This document shows, piece after piece, positions 1 to 8,787 of a stretch of 64,000 nucleotides of DNA. Source of the stretch: Shinella yambaruensis (lineage in GTDB: Bacteria > Pseudomonadota > Alphaproteobacteria > Rhizobiales > Rhizobiaceae); NCBI RefSeq assembly GCF_022899355.1, contig NZ_JALJCK010000009.1:186001-250000 (forward strand), written 5' to 3'. Position 1 is the first letter of the stretch; each line of letters opens with the position of its first letter. Made by a program: the position numbers and the translations under genes. The notes beneath the pieces were generated by a model that saw only the letters and a program-made list of their open reading frames with translations, did no database searches and was not told where the DNA came from.

Positions 1-1137
1 GTGCGTTTCGTCTGGTCGGGCGACACCGCCGGGCAGGGCTGGGGCATCGACGATGTCGGCATGAAGACCTATTCGACCATGCTGCGGCACGAGCCGGATT
101 TCTTCATCCATTCCGGCGACACTGTCTATGCCGACGGCCCGATCCCCGACGAGATCCGGCTGCGGGATGGCGGGATCTGGAAGAACCGCATCGTCACCGA
201 CGAGAAGCGCAACGTGGCGCGCACGCTGGACGAGTTTCGCGGCCAGTGGAAATACAATCTGCTCGACGAGCACCTTCTGTCTTTCAACACGCAATGCCCG
301 ACCTTTTTCCAGTGGGATGACCACGAGGTGCTCAACAACTGGTCGGAATCGAGTGACCTTTCCGGCGACCGGCGCTATCCGGAAAAGGAGATCGGCGTCT
401 ACGAGGCCCGCGCCCGGCGCGCCTTCCACGAGATGACGCCGATCCGCTATTTTCCTACCGAGCCCGGCCGCATCTTCCGCAAGATCGCCTACGGGCCGCT
501 GCTCGATGTCTTCTTCGTCGACCTGCGCTCCTATCGCAGCCCCAACCGGGGCGGCACGGAAAACGGCCTGTTCGGCTGGCGGCAGGCGGATTGGCTGCGG
601 CGTGAGCTGGCAGCTTCGCGCGCCGTGTGGAAGGTCATCGCCTGCGACATGCCGCTCGGCCTCGTCATCTGGGACGACTATGCCAACAGCCTCGGTTACG
701 AGGGTGTCGCCGACGGCCTCAACGGTCCGCCGGCGGCGCGCGAGCGGGAGATCGCCGACCTCCTCTCCTTCCTGCGCGACAATGCGGTCCACAATGTCGT
801 CTGGCTGACGGCGGACGTGCACTATACGGCCGCGCACCACTACGATCCGTCGCGGGCGAAATTCCAGGAGTTCCATCCGTTCTGGGAGTTCGTCTCGGGG
901 CCGCTGCATTCCGGCACCTACGGGCCGAAACCGCTCGACATGACCTTCGGCCCGGAGGTGCGGTTCATCAAGTCGTCCAGGGGCGGCATCGACAGCAACC
1001 TGCCGCCCTCGGCCGGCCTGCAATTCTTCGGCCTCGTCGACATCAACGGGACGAGCGAGGAAATGACAGTGCGCCTGATGGACAGGGAGGACCAGGAACT
1101 CTGGAACATCACGCTGCCGCCGGTGCGCGCCTCGTGA
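1..1137 (+). CDS. PhoD-like alkaline phosphatase / metallophosphatase, 5' end outside window
   Basis: The reading frame is open from base 1, so the gene is cut by the window edge; the 378 visible residues match the catalytic part of the PhoD family, which normally runs to about 500 residues with an N-terminal Fn3-like domain that would lie upstream. Visible family features are the metal-binding HSGDTVYADG segment near residues 37-46, QWDDHEV near 104-110 and the late TADVHYT motif near 270-276. PhoD enzymes are Ca/Fe-dependent phosphodi/monoesterases usually exported by Tat. The GTG at base 1 is probably not the true start. Substrate is unknown. Confidence 0.85.
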   Translation: MRFVWSGDTAGQGWGIDDVGMKTYSTMLRHEPDFFIHSGDTVYADGPIPDEIRLRDGGIWKNRIVTDEKRNVARTLDEFRGQWKYNLLDEHLLSFNTQCPTFFQWDDHEVLNNWSESSDLSGDRRYPEKEIGVYEARARRAFHEMTPIRYFPTEPGRIFRKIAYGPLLDVFFVDLRSYRSPNRGGTENGLFGWRQADWLRRELAASRAVWKVIACDMPLGLVIWDDYANSLGYEGVADGLNGPPAAREREIADLLSFLRDNAVHNVVWLTADVHYTAAHHYDPSRAKFQEFHPFWEFVSGPLHSGTYGPKPLDMTFGPEVRFIKSSRGGIDSNLPPSAGLQFFGLVDINGTSEEMTVRLMDREDQELWNITLPPVRAS

Positions 1138-1152
1138 GGCCGGGCCCTGTGC

Positions 1153-1187
1153 GGCGCGGGCAACAGAGTTGCGCCCCGCCTCTTTCG
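1153..1187 (+). terminator. Possible Rho-independent terminator after the PhoD-like gene
   Basis: A GC-rich imperfect hairpin (GGCGCGGGCAAC, loop AGA, GTTGCGCCCCGCC, one bulge) is followed by TCTTTC. The T-tract is weak, so function is tentative. Confidence 0.4.
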
Positions 1188-1271
1188 CATTTGCGGAAAA
1201 ACATGTAAGAGCCCGGCCATTGAAGACGGCGCCCCCCTATACCGCGCGCCCCGAACCTCAGAGATTAAACC

Positions 1272-3101
1272 ATGTCCATCCGCAATATCGCGATCATCGC
1301 GCACGTCGACCATGGCAAGACCACGCTTGTCGACGAGCTCCTGAAACAGTCCGGCTCGTTCCGTGAAAACCAGCGCGTCGCCGAACGCGTGATGGACTCG
1401 AACGATCTCGAAAAGGAACGCGGCATCACCATTCTCGCCAAGGCCACCTCGGTCGAGTGGAAGGGTCACCGCATCAACATCGTCGACACGCCCGGCCACG
1501 CCGACTTCGGCGGCGAGGTGGAGCGCATCCTCTCGATGGTGGACGGCGCGATCGTTCTCGTCGACTCGTCGGAAGGCCCGATGCCGCAGACGAAGTTCGT
1601 CGTCGGCAAGGCTCTCAAGGTTGGTTTGAAGCCGATCGTCGCGATCAACAAGATCGACCGCCCGGACGGCCGCCACGAGGAAGTGCTGAACGAGGTGTTC
1701 GACCTCTTCGCCAATCTCGACGCCACCGACGAGCAGCTCGACTTCCCGATCCTCTACGGTTCGGGCCGCAACGGCTGGATGAACGTCAACCCGGAGGGCC
1801 CGACCGACGAAGGCATGGCCCCGCTGCTCGACCTCGTCCTGAAGCACGTGCCGGAGCCGGCGGTCGCCGAAGGCCCGTTCCGCATGATCGGCACGATCCT
1901 CGAAGCCAACCCCTTCCTCGGCCGCATCATTACCGGCCGCATCCATTCGGGCTCGATCAAGCCGAACCAGACCGTCAAGGTTCTCGGCCAGGACGGCCAG
2001 CTCATCGAAAACGGCCGCATCTCGAAGATCCTCGCCTTCCGCGGCATCGAGCGCACGGCGATCGAAGAGGCCCATGCCGGCGATATCGTCGCCATCGCGG
2101 GCCTCACCAAGGGCACCGTCGCCGACACGTTCTGCGACCCCTCGGTTTCCGAAGCCTTGAAGGCGCAGCCGATCGACCCGCCGACCGTCACCATGTCCTT
2201 CATCGTCAACGATTCGCCGCTCGCCGGCACCGAAGGTGACAAGGTGACGAGCCGCGTCATCCGCGACCGCCTGTTCAAGGAAGCCGAAGGCAATGTCGCG
2301 CTGAAGATCGAAGAGTCGGGCGACAAGGATTCGTTCTTCGTCTCCGGCCGCGGCGAATTGCAGCTTGCCGTGCTCATCGAGACCATGCGCCGCGAAGGCT
2401 TCGAGCTTGCCGTGTCGCGTCCGCGCGTCGTCATGCACAAGGACGAGGCGACCGGCCAGATGCTGGAGCCGATCGAGGAAGTCGTCATCGACGTCGACGA
2501 GGAGCATTCCGGCGTCGTCGTGCAGAAGATGTCGGAGCGCAAGGCCGAGATGGTCGAGCTGCGCCCCTCCGGCGGCAACCGCGTGCGCCTCGTCTTCTTC
2601 GCGCCGACCCGCGGCCTCATCGGCTACCAGTCGGAGCTTCTGACCGACACGCGCGGCACGGCGATCATGAACCGCCTGTTCCACGACTACCAGCCCTACA
2701 AGGGCGAGATCGGCGGCCGCGTCAACGGCGTGCTGCTCGCCAACGAAGCGGGCGAGGCCGTCGCCTACGCGCTGTTCAACCTGGAAGACCGCGGCCCGAT
2801 GGTCATCGACGCGGGCGAGAAGGTCTATATGGGCATGATCGTCGGCATCCACACGCGCGACAACGACCTTGAAGTGAACGTGCTGAAGGGCAAGAAGCTC
2901 ACCAACATCCGCGCCGCCGGCAAGGACGAAGCCGTCCGCCTGACGCCGCCGATCAAGATGACGCTGGAGCGCGCGCTCTCCTGGATCCAGGACGACGAAC
3001 TCGTCGAAGTCACGCCTAAGTCCATCCGCCTGCGCAAGCTCTATCTCGACCCGAACGACCGCAAGCGATTCGAAAAGCAGCGCTCGGCCGGCGCGGCATA
3101 A
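1272..3101 (+). CDS. typA: Ribosome-associated translational GTPase TypA/BipA
   Basis: A 609-residue protein of standard TypA length. The GTPase domain shows G1 AHVDHGKT (residues 10-17), switch I GITI at 51, G3 DTPGH at 72-76 and NKID at 126-129, followed by EF-G-like domains II, III and V and the TypA-specific C-terminal domain. TypA binds the 70S ribosome and supports ribosome assembly and stress or cold adaptation. The gene stands alone, with a strong terminator about 30 bases after the stop. Identification is secure. Confidence 0.98.
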   Translation: MSIRNIAIIAHVDHGKTTLVDELLKQSGSFRENQRVAERVMDSNDLEKERGITILAKATSVEWKGHRINIVDTPGHADFGGEVERILSMVDGAIVLVDSSEGPMPQTKFVVGKALKVGLKPIVAINKIDRPDGRHEEVLNEVFDLFANLDATDEQLDFPILYGSGRNGWMNVNPEGPTDEGMAPLLDLVLKHVPEPAVAEGPFRMIGTILEANPFLGRIITGRIHSGSIKPNQTVKVLGQDGQLIENGRISKILAFRGIERTAIEEAHAGDIVAIAGLTKGTVADTFCDPSVSEALKAQPIDPPTVTMSFIVNDSPLAGTEGDKVTSRVIRDRLFKEAEGNVALKIEESGDKDSFFVSGRGELQLAVLIETMRREGFELAVSRPRVVMHKDEATGQMLEPIEEVVIDVDEEHSGVVVQKMSERKAEMVELRPSGGNRVRLVFFAPTRGLIGYQSELLTDTRGTAIMNRLFHDYQPYKGEIGGRVNGVLLANEAGEAVAYALFNLEDRGPMVIDAGEKVYMGMIVGIHTRDNDLEVNVLKGKKLTNIRAAGKDEAVRLTPPIKMTLERALSWIQDDELVEVTPKSIRLRKLYLDPNDRKRFEKQRSAGAA

Positions 3102-3131
3102 GCGAAACGCATCCGAAGCGGAATAGTTTCG

Positions 3132-3168
3132 AACCCCGGTCCCCTCACAATGGGCGCCGGGGTTTTTC
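3132..3168 (+). terminator. Rho-independent terminator of typA
   Basis: The stem AACCCCGG / CCGGGGTT (3132-3139 with 3157-3164) is followed by a T run to 3167, about 30 bases beyond the typA stop codon. Confidence 0.8.
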
Positions 3169-3204
3169 ATGTGTGTGTCATCGTTTTACGACTTGTGACG
3201 TTTG

Positions 3205-3219
3205 TTAAAAAAGCGTTAA
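3205..3219. promoter_or_regulatory. Perfect CtrA-type box TTAA-N7-TTAA
   Basis: TTAA at 3205-3208 and TTAA at 3216-3219 are separated by exactly seven bases, matching the full binding consensus of the alphaproteobacterial cell-cycle regulator CtrA. It lies about 90 bases upstream of the acetyltransferase start at 3306. Binding is inferred from sequence only. Confidence 0.5.
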
Positions 3220-3305
3220 CTTTTCCGTGCGCCGCCCGGAACTCGCCTGTGGGCAAGGGAAGCCTCCGCGCCCCTGCGGGATTCCGGTGGAATCGGCGTC
3301 GGAAT

Positions 3306-3824
3306 ATGAGTCGTGTTATGAAGACACTGTCGATCGATGTGCGGCGCGCCGAGCCGCAGGACGCACGCGCGATATCCGAGACGCATCGGGTATCGTGGCT
3401 GCAGGCCTATGGCGGCCTCATTCCGCACAAGCCGCTTATCCAGATGGTCGACCGCCGGGGCGAGAGCTGGTGGCGCAAGGCAACGCGCGGTCCCGCGACC
3501 TTGCTGGTGCTCGACGTCGCCGGCACGGTGGCGGGTTATGCCACGCTCGGCCTCAACCGCGCCCGGGCGCTGCCGCAGGAGGGCGAGATCTACGAACTCT
3601 ACCTGCGCCCGGAATACCAGGGCATCGGTCTCGGCCGCCTGCTCTTCGGCGAGGCGCGGCGGCTCCTGAAGTCGCTGGGCTGCGAGGGCCTGATCGTCTG
3701 GTGCCTGGAGGACAGCGAGCACGCCGAACGCTTCTTCCGCTCCGCCGGCGGGCGCGACATTGCCGAGGGCATGGAGAATTTCGGCGACAAGGAGCTGAAG
3801 AAGCTCGGCTTCATCTGGCCTTAG
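3306..3824 (+). CDS. GNAT family N-acetyltransferase
   Basis: About 172 residues with one complete GNAT fold. The acetyl-CoA binding motif A is visible as RPEYQGIGLG (residues 101-110), preceded by the EIYELYL strand. Substrate cannot be read from sequence; relatives include ribosomal-protein, small-molecule and toxin-related acetyltransferases. The start at 3306 (MSRVMK) is chosen because the frame upstream encodes no conserved sequence; 3318 is an alternative. A perfect CtrA-type box lies upstream, and the gene converges with the exported protein at 3841. Confidence 0.85.
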   Translation: MSRVMKTLSIDVRRAEPQDARAISETHRVSWLQAYGGLIPHKPLIQMVDRRGESWWRKATRGPATLLVLDVAGTVAGYATLGLNRARALPQEGEIYELYLRPEYQGIGLGRLLFGEARRLLKSLGCEGLIVWCLEDSEHAERFFRSAGGRDIAEGMENFGDKELKKLGFIWP

Positions 3825-3840
3825 CGGATTTCGTGCACGC

Positions 3841-4449
3841 CTATTCGACAGCGGCAGGCAGGTGGCGCACCGGCTCGCCGGCCAGTTTCCCCCGCAGTCC
3901 ATGCCATTGCGGCTCGTTCAGGCCGCAGGCGAAATCGTGCGCCTCTTCGTCCGCCACCTTGCGGGCGAGCGTGTTGGCGTCCTTGTTCTCCAGGGCGTCG
4001 ACATAGCCGACGACGCAGCTCGTCGGGTTTTCCGCCGTCGCGATCGTCGAGACGACAAGGACCTGGCCGTAGCGCGTGTCGGTGTCGCTCGTCGTTTCCG
4101 GGTCGGAGACGAACCAGCGCACGATGGTCGCCACCGGCTTTCCCGCCGCGATGCGCCATTCGATCTTGGCGTTGGTGTGGTTGAACGGGCCGAAGCTCTC
4201 GAAGGCCTCGTCGAGCCAGGCCTTGCTGATCGGGCCGTAGGCCTGGCTCTGGCGGAGGTCGCCTTCCTTGAAATAGACCGCGAGGTCCTTGTAGCCGGTG
4301 CATTCAAGGGTGACGCTCGGGCCCTCGTCCTCCTGCGAAAGCGTCTTGCAGGCATCGAGGTTACGCTCGGAATAGGCGCTCTCGTTGGCCTTGGCGGCCG
4401 AGGCGGCGAGGGCGGCGGCAAAGAGAAGGGGCATCAGGCGCATGATCAT
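3841..4449 (-). CDS. Exported hypothetical protein
   Basis: A 202-residue protein with a clear signal peptide ([10 protein letters not shown] followed by an Ala-rich stretch, likely cleaved near residue 21), so it is probably periplasmic. The mature part contains several cysteines (for example CKTL, LECTGY, SCVVGY, FACGL) that could form disulphides. I do not recognise a family. It is monocistronic, convergent with the GNAT gene and divergent from ppa. An ATG two codons downstream of the called start is an alternative. Confidence 0.7.
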   Translation of the reverse strand: MIMRLMPLLFAAALAASAAKANESAYSERNLDACKTLSQEDEGPSVTLECTGYKDLAVYFKEGDLRQSQAYGPISKAWLDEAFESFGPFNHTNAKIEWRIAAGKPVATIVRWFVSDPETTSDTDTRYGQVLVVSTIATAENPTSCVVGYVDALENKDANTLARKVADEEAHDFACGLNEPQWHGLRGKLAGEPVRHLPAAVE

Positions 4450-4577
4450 CCTCCGGTCTTCAAGGAGACGGGGAAGGCGCGCCGTCTATTCGCCTCCGGC
4501 GAAAGTCATGTTGCGCTGCAATGGGATTCGCATTAGGAAGCCCGCGAACAGAACCATTCCACCTGAGGGAGCCCCCC

Positions 4578-5114
4578 ATGCGTATCGATGCGATTTCCGT
4601 TGGCAAGAACCCGCCGGATGACGTGAACGTCATTGTCGAGGTGCCGGTCGGCGGCCATCCGATCAAGTACGAGATGGACAAGGAAGCCGGCGCGCTCGTC
4701 GTCGATCGTTTCCTCTACACGCCGATGACCTATCCCGGCAACTACGGCTTCGTGCCGCACACGCTCTCGGAAGACGGCGACCCGATCGACGTCCTGATCG
4801 CCAACACCCGCCCGCTCGTTCCGGGCTGCGTCATCAATGTGCGCCCGATCGGCGTCATGGTCATGGAAGACGATGGCGGCAAGGACGAGAAGATCATCGC
4901 CGTTCCGGTGCCGAAGCTGACGCGCCGCTACGACAAGGTCGAGAACTACACCGACCTGCCGGAGATCACGCTGAAGCAGATCGAGCACTTCTTCGAGCAC
5001 TACAAGGATCTGGAGCCCGGAAAGTGGGTGAAGATCGCCGGCTGGCAGGACGTTACCGTCGCCAAGAAGATGATCCTGGAGGCCGTCGAGCGCTATCAGG
5101 CGAGCAAGAAGTAG
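4578..5114 (+). CDS. ppa: Inorganic pyrophosphatase
   Basis: A 178-residue family I soluble pyrophosphatase of normal length. The signature DGDPIDVL lies at residues 66-73, with the metal-binding aspartates D66, D68 and D71, and the GNYGFVPHT segment precedes it. It hydrolyses PPi to two phosphates in the cytoplasm and pulls biosynthetic reactions forward. The start MRIDAI at 4578 follows a GAGGGAGCC ribosome-binding site. The stop is five bases from the convergent DUF167 gene. Confidence 0.97.
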   Translation: MRIDAISVGKNPPDDVNVIVEVPVGGHPIKYEMDKEAGALVVDRFLYTPMTYPGNYGFVPHTLSEDGDPIDVLIANTRPLVPGCVINVRPIGVMVMEDDGGKDEKIIAVPVPKLTRRYDKVENYTDLPEITLKQIEHFFEHYKDLEPGKWVKIAGWQDVTVAKKMILEAVERYQASKK

Positions 5115-5119
5115 GCGCT

Positions 5120-5446
5120 TCAATGCGCTCCGGCGCGCTCGAGCCTTGAAACGATATCCTCCGGGTCGCCGTCGATCCGGAGGATTTTCTTTCTCTGGGT
5201 GTCACCGCTGACAAGGCTCACGGCGGACTTTGCAACGCCGGCAGCCTTGGCGATCAGCGCCACCAGCGCCTTGTTCGCCTTGCCCTTGTCCGGCGGGTCG
5301 CTGACGCGGGCCTTGAGATAGCGTTCGCCGTCGGCGCCGGTTTCCCAGCCGTCGATCGCATCGCGGCCGCCGTTCGGCGTCAGCCGCACCGTCAGGCGCA
5401 CATGGTCGCCATGGCGGCGGAGCGCGGCGCCCGCCTGCTCGGTCAC
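5120..5446 (-). CDS. DUF167 (YggU-family) protein
   Basis: A 108-residue protein whose central part (LTVRLTPNGGRDAI, then LKARVSDPPDKGKANKALV) is characteristic of DUF167/YggU. The family is small, basic and of unknown function, and is commonly encoded beside yggT. The proposed GTG start overlaps the yggT stop in a GTGA arrangement (5443-5446), implying translational coupling. Open frame continues further upstream but overlaps yggT out of phase, so the longer version is unlikely. Confidence 0.85.
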   Translation of the reverse strand: MTEQAGAALRRHGDHVRLTVRLTPNGGRDAIDGWETGADGERYLKARVSDPPDKGKANKALVALIAKAAGVAKSAVSLVSGDTQRKKILRIDGDPEDIVSRLERAGAH

Positions 5447-5739
5447 GGCGCCAGGAGGGCCGGTGCCAGCACGCTGCGGATCACCTGCTCCAGGAAGAAC
5501 AGGATGACGAGCACGACGAGCGGCGAAAGGTCGACGCCGCCGAAATTCGGCAGGACGCGGCGGATCGGGCGGTAGATCGGCTCGGTCAGCTGGTAGAGCG
5601 AGCGGCCGATGGTGGCGATCACCTGATTGTTCGCGTTGATGACGTTGAAGGCATAGAGCCAGGAGAAGATCGCCGAGGCGATCACCAGGAACCACGCTAT
5701 GCTGATGATGAACAATAGGGTGTTGATGACCGCTATCAT
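5443..5739 (-). CDS. YggT family integral membrane protein
   Basis: A 98-residue protein with two hydrophobic segments (about residues 3-25 and 72-95) separated by the conserved LTEPIYRPIRRVLPNFGGVDLSP-type loop that defines YggT. Members are linked to osmotic tolerance and to membrane or cell-division processes in various bacteria. The start is set at MIAVINTL (5739); the frame reaches upstream without conservation. It is coupled to the DUF167 gene by a 4-base overlap. Confidence 0.88.
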   Translation of the reverse strand: MIAVINTLLFIISIAWFLVIASAIFSWLYAFNVINANNQVIATIGRSLYQLTEPIYRPIRRVLPNFGGVDLSPLVVLVILFFLEQVIRSVLAPALLAP

Positions 5740-5864
5740 TGATGTCTCCAATTGGTTTCGTCTCGACATGTAGCCATTGCGCGCCCTGCCAGCAAGGCCG
5801 GGCGCCGGGCGGTGCGGCAACATGTTTAATGGCGCGGGGCCTGACGCCGCCGCGGCAAGCGTCC

Positions 5865-6581
5865 TTATGCCTCGTGGAAGATGCGCTCGAGGAAGGACGT
5901 CATCCAGAGGCGGAGCGCCGCATCGTGCAGGAGGCGCCCGTCGAGATGGGCACGGCCGACCTGCGCGCCCGGCAATTCGAAACGGTGCGCGCCGCGCACC
6001 ACCCAGCGGTGCATCATGGCGAGCGTCAGTTCGCCGTGGAACTGGATGCCCCAGGCATTGTCGCCGTAGCGGAAGGCCTGGTTCTCGTAGTGATGGCCGG
6101 TGGCGAGCAGCGTCGCGTCCCGCGGCAGGTCGAAGCCTTCGCGATGGAACTGGTAGACCATGTCCGGCCAGGGCATCAGCGCCGTGCCTGCCTTCGTCGC
6201 CGCCAGCGGATACCAGCCGATCTCCGTCCAGCCCTCCGCATGGCCGAAGACCGTGCCGCCGAGGTTCTTCACCAGCATCTGCGCGCCGAGGCAGATGCCG
6301 AGGAAGGGGCGGTTCTCGGAAAGCGGCACGGAGAGCCAGTCGATCTCCGCGCGCACATAGGCCTCGTCGTCATTGGCGCTCATCGGCCCGCCGAAGACGA
6401 CCGCGCCCGCATGGTGGGACAGCGTGGCGGGCAGCGGATCGCCGAGCACGGGACGGCGGATATCCAGCGCATGGCCCATCGCCTGGAGGATCTGCCCGAC
6501 GCGGCCGGGACTGGAGGTCTCCTGGTGCAGGACGATCAGGACGGGGCGCTTGAGGCGCGGCTTGCGGGGAAAATCGAGCAT
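5865..6581 (-). CDS. Class I glutamine amidotransferase-like protein
   Basis: A 238-residue protein of the GuaA-amidotransferase type. The triad is complete: nucleophile C97 in LGICLGAQ, and H182 and E184 in GIQFHGE. No synthetase partner is fused, so it may hydrolyse glutamine for another enzyme or act on a gamma-glutamyl compound, as the PuuD-like and YfeJ-like members do. It starts three bases after the TerB-like gene, so they are probably co-transcribed. The substrate is not evident. Confidence 0.87.
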   Translation of the reverse strand: MLDFPRKPRLKRPVLIVLHQETSSPGRVGQILQAMGHALDIRRPVLGDPLPATLSHHAGAVVFGGPMSANDDEAYVRAEIDWLSVPLSENRPFLGICLGAQMLVKNLGGTVFGHAEGWTEIGWYPLAATKAGTALMPWPDMVYQFHREGFDLPRDATLLATGHHYENQAFRYGDNAWGIQFHGELTLAMMHRWVVRGAHRFELPGAQVGRAHLDGRLLHDAALRLWMTSFLERIFHEA

Positions 6582-6584
6582 GGC

Positions 6585-7070
6585 TCAGCCTTCGTCCGGT
6601 TCCTCCGGGCCCGTTGCGGCGCCCACCCGTTCGGCCACTTCCTGCCGCTTCATGATGCGCTCCCGGCCGGAGACGCCGAGCAGGTCCGCGATGCGCCAGA
6701 TGGCGTGGTCCTCCATCTCGCTGCGCTCGCCGTCGGCATAGACGATCTCCCAGAGCAGGCCGATCAGGTCGACGCGCTGCTCCTCCGAAAGCTGGCGCTT
6801 CAGCTCCGAGGTGAAGCGGAAGAAATCGATCGCCTCGCTCTCCGCATCGGTGCCGGCGGCGACCAGCGCCTCGAGCTCGGTCTCGTCGAGGCCGTAGAAA
6901 TCCTTCAGGCGGACCCGCAGCGCCTTCTTCTCGACGTCGAGGATCTTGCCGTCCGCTTCCATCACCTGGATGCAGAGCGCCATGACGGCGACCCGCGGAT
7001 CGTCGGCGGCAAAGGCCGGTCTGTCACCACCGGAAAGGCTCGCCAGAAACTGCTGCAAGCGTTCGAACAT
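6585..7070 (-). CDS. TerB-family (COG4103-like) protein
   Basis: A 161-residue all-helical protein with two acidic repeats typical of TerB-like domains: MEADGKILDVEKKAL near residues 37-51 and YADGERSEMED near 110-120. The name comes from tellurite-resistance loci, but stand-alone members like this are widespread and not tied to tellurite; no other ter gene is present. It lies downstream of the haem genes after a gap of 96 bases and is followed at once by the amidotransferase gene. Metal or phosphate binding by the acidic loops is an inference. Confidence 0.8.
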   Translation of the reverse strand: MFERLQQFLASLSGGDRPAFAADDPRVAVMALCIQVMEADGKILDVEKKALRVRLKDFYGLDETELEALVAAGTDAESEAIDFFRFTSELKRQLSEEQRVDLIGLLWEIVYADGERSEMEDHAIWRIADLLGVSGRERIMKRQEVAERVGAATGPEEPDEG

Positions 7071-7166
7071 TCAGTGTCGCCCCGTTCCTCAAGCCCTGGA
7101 ATATTGCCGTTTCTTTCCGATCTTTGAAACCGACGCCGAAGCGACTTCGCTTCAGCTGGAAATGCT

Positions 7167-8774
7167 CTAGAACAAGCGGAAGCCGCTTGTCCCGTCCCGT
7201 TTGACCGCGCCTTCCTTGACGCCCGGATCGTCGGGCAGGCCGAAGAAGGGACGCTCCTCTTCCTCCGGGACCGCCGCCTCCTTGATCGTTTCCGGCGTTA
7301 CGTCCTTCACCGGCGCGGCTTCCACCACCGTGGCGACGACAACGGGTTTTTGCGCGACTTCCACCGTCTCGACCTTCGCCACCTCTTCAACCGGCGTGGC
7401 GGGCCTGCTCTCGATGGCGAGCGGCGGCAGGGTGCGGATGGCCTCGTCGACGGCGGCGGTCGAGCCTTCCTCGACCGGCCCGTCGAGCGGGCTGACGGGC
7501 GTCTTCCACTCGAAGGCGTCGAGACGGCCGGTGACCGGCGAGACAGCCCGCCATTCCGGCGCCGTGATGCCGTCGGCCGTCCAGGCCGGATCACGCGGTG
7601 CCTTCAGCGCCTGGTTCATCCAGTGGCGGATGCGGCCCTGGTCGCCCGTCTCGGCATCCTCAATGTCGGCGAGCAGCAGGAACGTGCTTTCGCGGGGCGA
7701 CAGGCGCGCGGCGGCCTCGGCCTTGGTGCGGGCAAGCGCGAAGTCGCGCGTTTCCAGCGCGGCTTCCGCCACGGCATGGAGCGCTTCGGCATTGTTCGGG
7801 CGCATCGCCTCGAGCTTTTCCGCCCGCTTCAGGCGGTCGGTCGCCGAATCGCCGCTGCGCGCGCGGACATAGAGCTTCGCGACATCGCCATGGGCCGTCG
7901 CCTTCCAGAGTTTTTCCAGGATGGCGGCGGCCTTGCGCAGGTTGTCCTCGCGCAGATAGGCCTTGGCAGCGATGAGGCCGGCGGGCACGAAGGTCTCGCC
8001 GAGCTTCAGCGCCTGCTGGGCGTCCTCGCGCGCGCCCTTCGGGTCGGCGTCGAGCCTTGCGGCGGCGCGGGCGGTGAGCAGCACGACCTTGCGGCGGGCA
8101 TGCGTCTTCTTCTCCTCGGCCGAGCCGGAGCGGCCGTCGCCGAGAAGCTTCAGCGCCTCGTCCCAGTCTCCGGCCTCGGAACGGTATTCCAATGCGGCTT
8201 CCGCCGCCCAGGGAAGCTGCGGCGCCTTTTCCGCGGCGCGTTCGGCATATTGCCGGGCCGCCTCGTTGGCGCCGAGCCGGCGGGCCTCCAGATAGAGGCC
8301 GCGCAGGCCGAGTTCGCGCGTTTCCGGATCGTCGGCCATCAGCTCGAATTTCCGGCGCGCGTCGTCGTAGCGGCCCTCGATCATCGCCGCCTGCGCCTCG
8401 AGCAGGTGGATGAGCGGCTCCTGGTCGGCGCTCAGAAGCCCCTTGGTGCGGCCCAGCATCTTCCGCGCGCCGGCGGCATCGCCGGCGCCGGCGGCGATCA
8501 GGCCGGTGGAGAGCGCCTGGTAGCCGCGGTCGCGCTTGCGGGCGCGGAAATAGCGCTGGATCGAGTGCGGCGAGGTCCAGACGACGCGCACGATCCACCA
8601 GGAGAACATCACGGCGGCGACCAGCGAGACGACGAGCGTGGCGGCGACCATCAGGCTCATGTCGGCCCGCTGGCCCTGCCAGATGATGGAGAGCTCGCCG
8701 GGACGATCGGCAAGCCAGGCGAAGCCGGCGGCAAGCGCGAGGACGAAGAGGGCGAAGACCAGTATGCGAATCAT
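7167..8774 (-). CDS. hemY: HemY-like membrane TPR protein
   Basis: A 535-residue protein with two N-terminal membrane helices (about residues 3-22 and 40-64) followed by the HemY_N segment and TPR-like helices to about residue 400. The C-terminal region is Val/Glu/Ala-rich, probably disordered, and ends in a PFFGLPDDPG motif conserved in rhizobial HemY. In proteobacteria HemY (unrelated to Bacillus HemY protoporphyrinogen oxidase) is encoded with hemC/hemD and is thought to help organise haem synthesis at the membrane. The start is 13 bases after the mitofilin-like gene. Confidence 0.88.
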   Translation of the reverse strand: MIRILVFALFVLALAAGFAWLADRPGELSIIWQGQRADMSLMVAATLVVSLVAAVMFSWWIVRVVWTSPHSIQRYFRARKRDRGYQALSTGLIAAGAGDAAGARKMLGRTKGLLSADQEPLIHLLEAQAAMIEGRYDDARRKFELMADDPETRELGLRGLYLEARRLGANEAARQYAERAAEKAPQLPWAAEAALEYRSEAGDWDEALKLLGDGRSGSAEEKKTHARRKVVLLTARAAARLDADPKGAREDAQQALKLGETFVPAGLIAAKAYLREDNLRKAAAILEKLWKATAHGDVAKLYVRARSGDSATDRLKRAEKLEAMRPNNAEALHAVAEAALETRDFALARTKAEAAARLSPRESTFLLLADIEDAETGDQGRIRHWMNQALKAPRDPAWTADGITAPEWRAVSPVTGRLDAFEWKTPVSPLDGPVEEGSTAAVDEAIRTLPPLAIESRPATPVEEVAKVETVEVAQKPVVVATVVEAAPVKDVTPETIKEAAVPEEEERPFFGLPDDPGVKEGAVKRDGTSGFRLF

Positions 8775-8787
8775 GAAGCCTCTCTCC

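Noticed and set aside
1-3. GTG at base 1 as true start of the phosphatase
   Set aside because: The frame starts inside the conserved fold, so the real start lies upstream of the window.
918-3170. Long minus-strand open frame opposite typA
   Set aside because: Another antisense shadow of a GC-rich coding gene with no domain.
6585-7070. Tellurite resistance operon
   Set aside because: Only a TerB-like fold is present; no terA, terC, terD or terZ neighbours.
7113-7166. RIME-like element before hemY's end
   Set aside because: Only the GAAATGCTCTAG end matches; no inverted partner is found.
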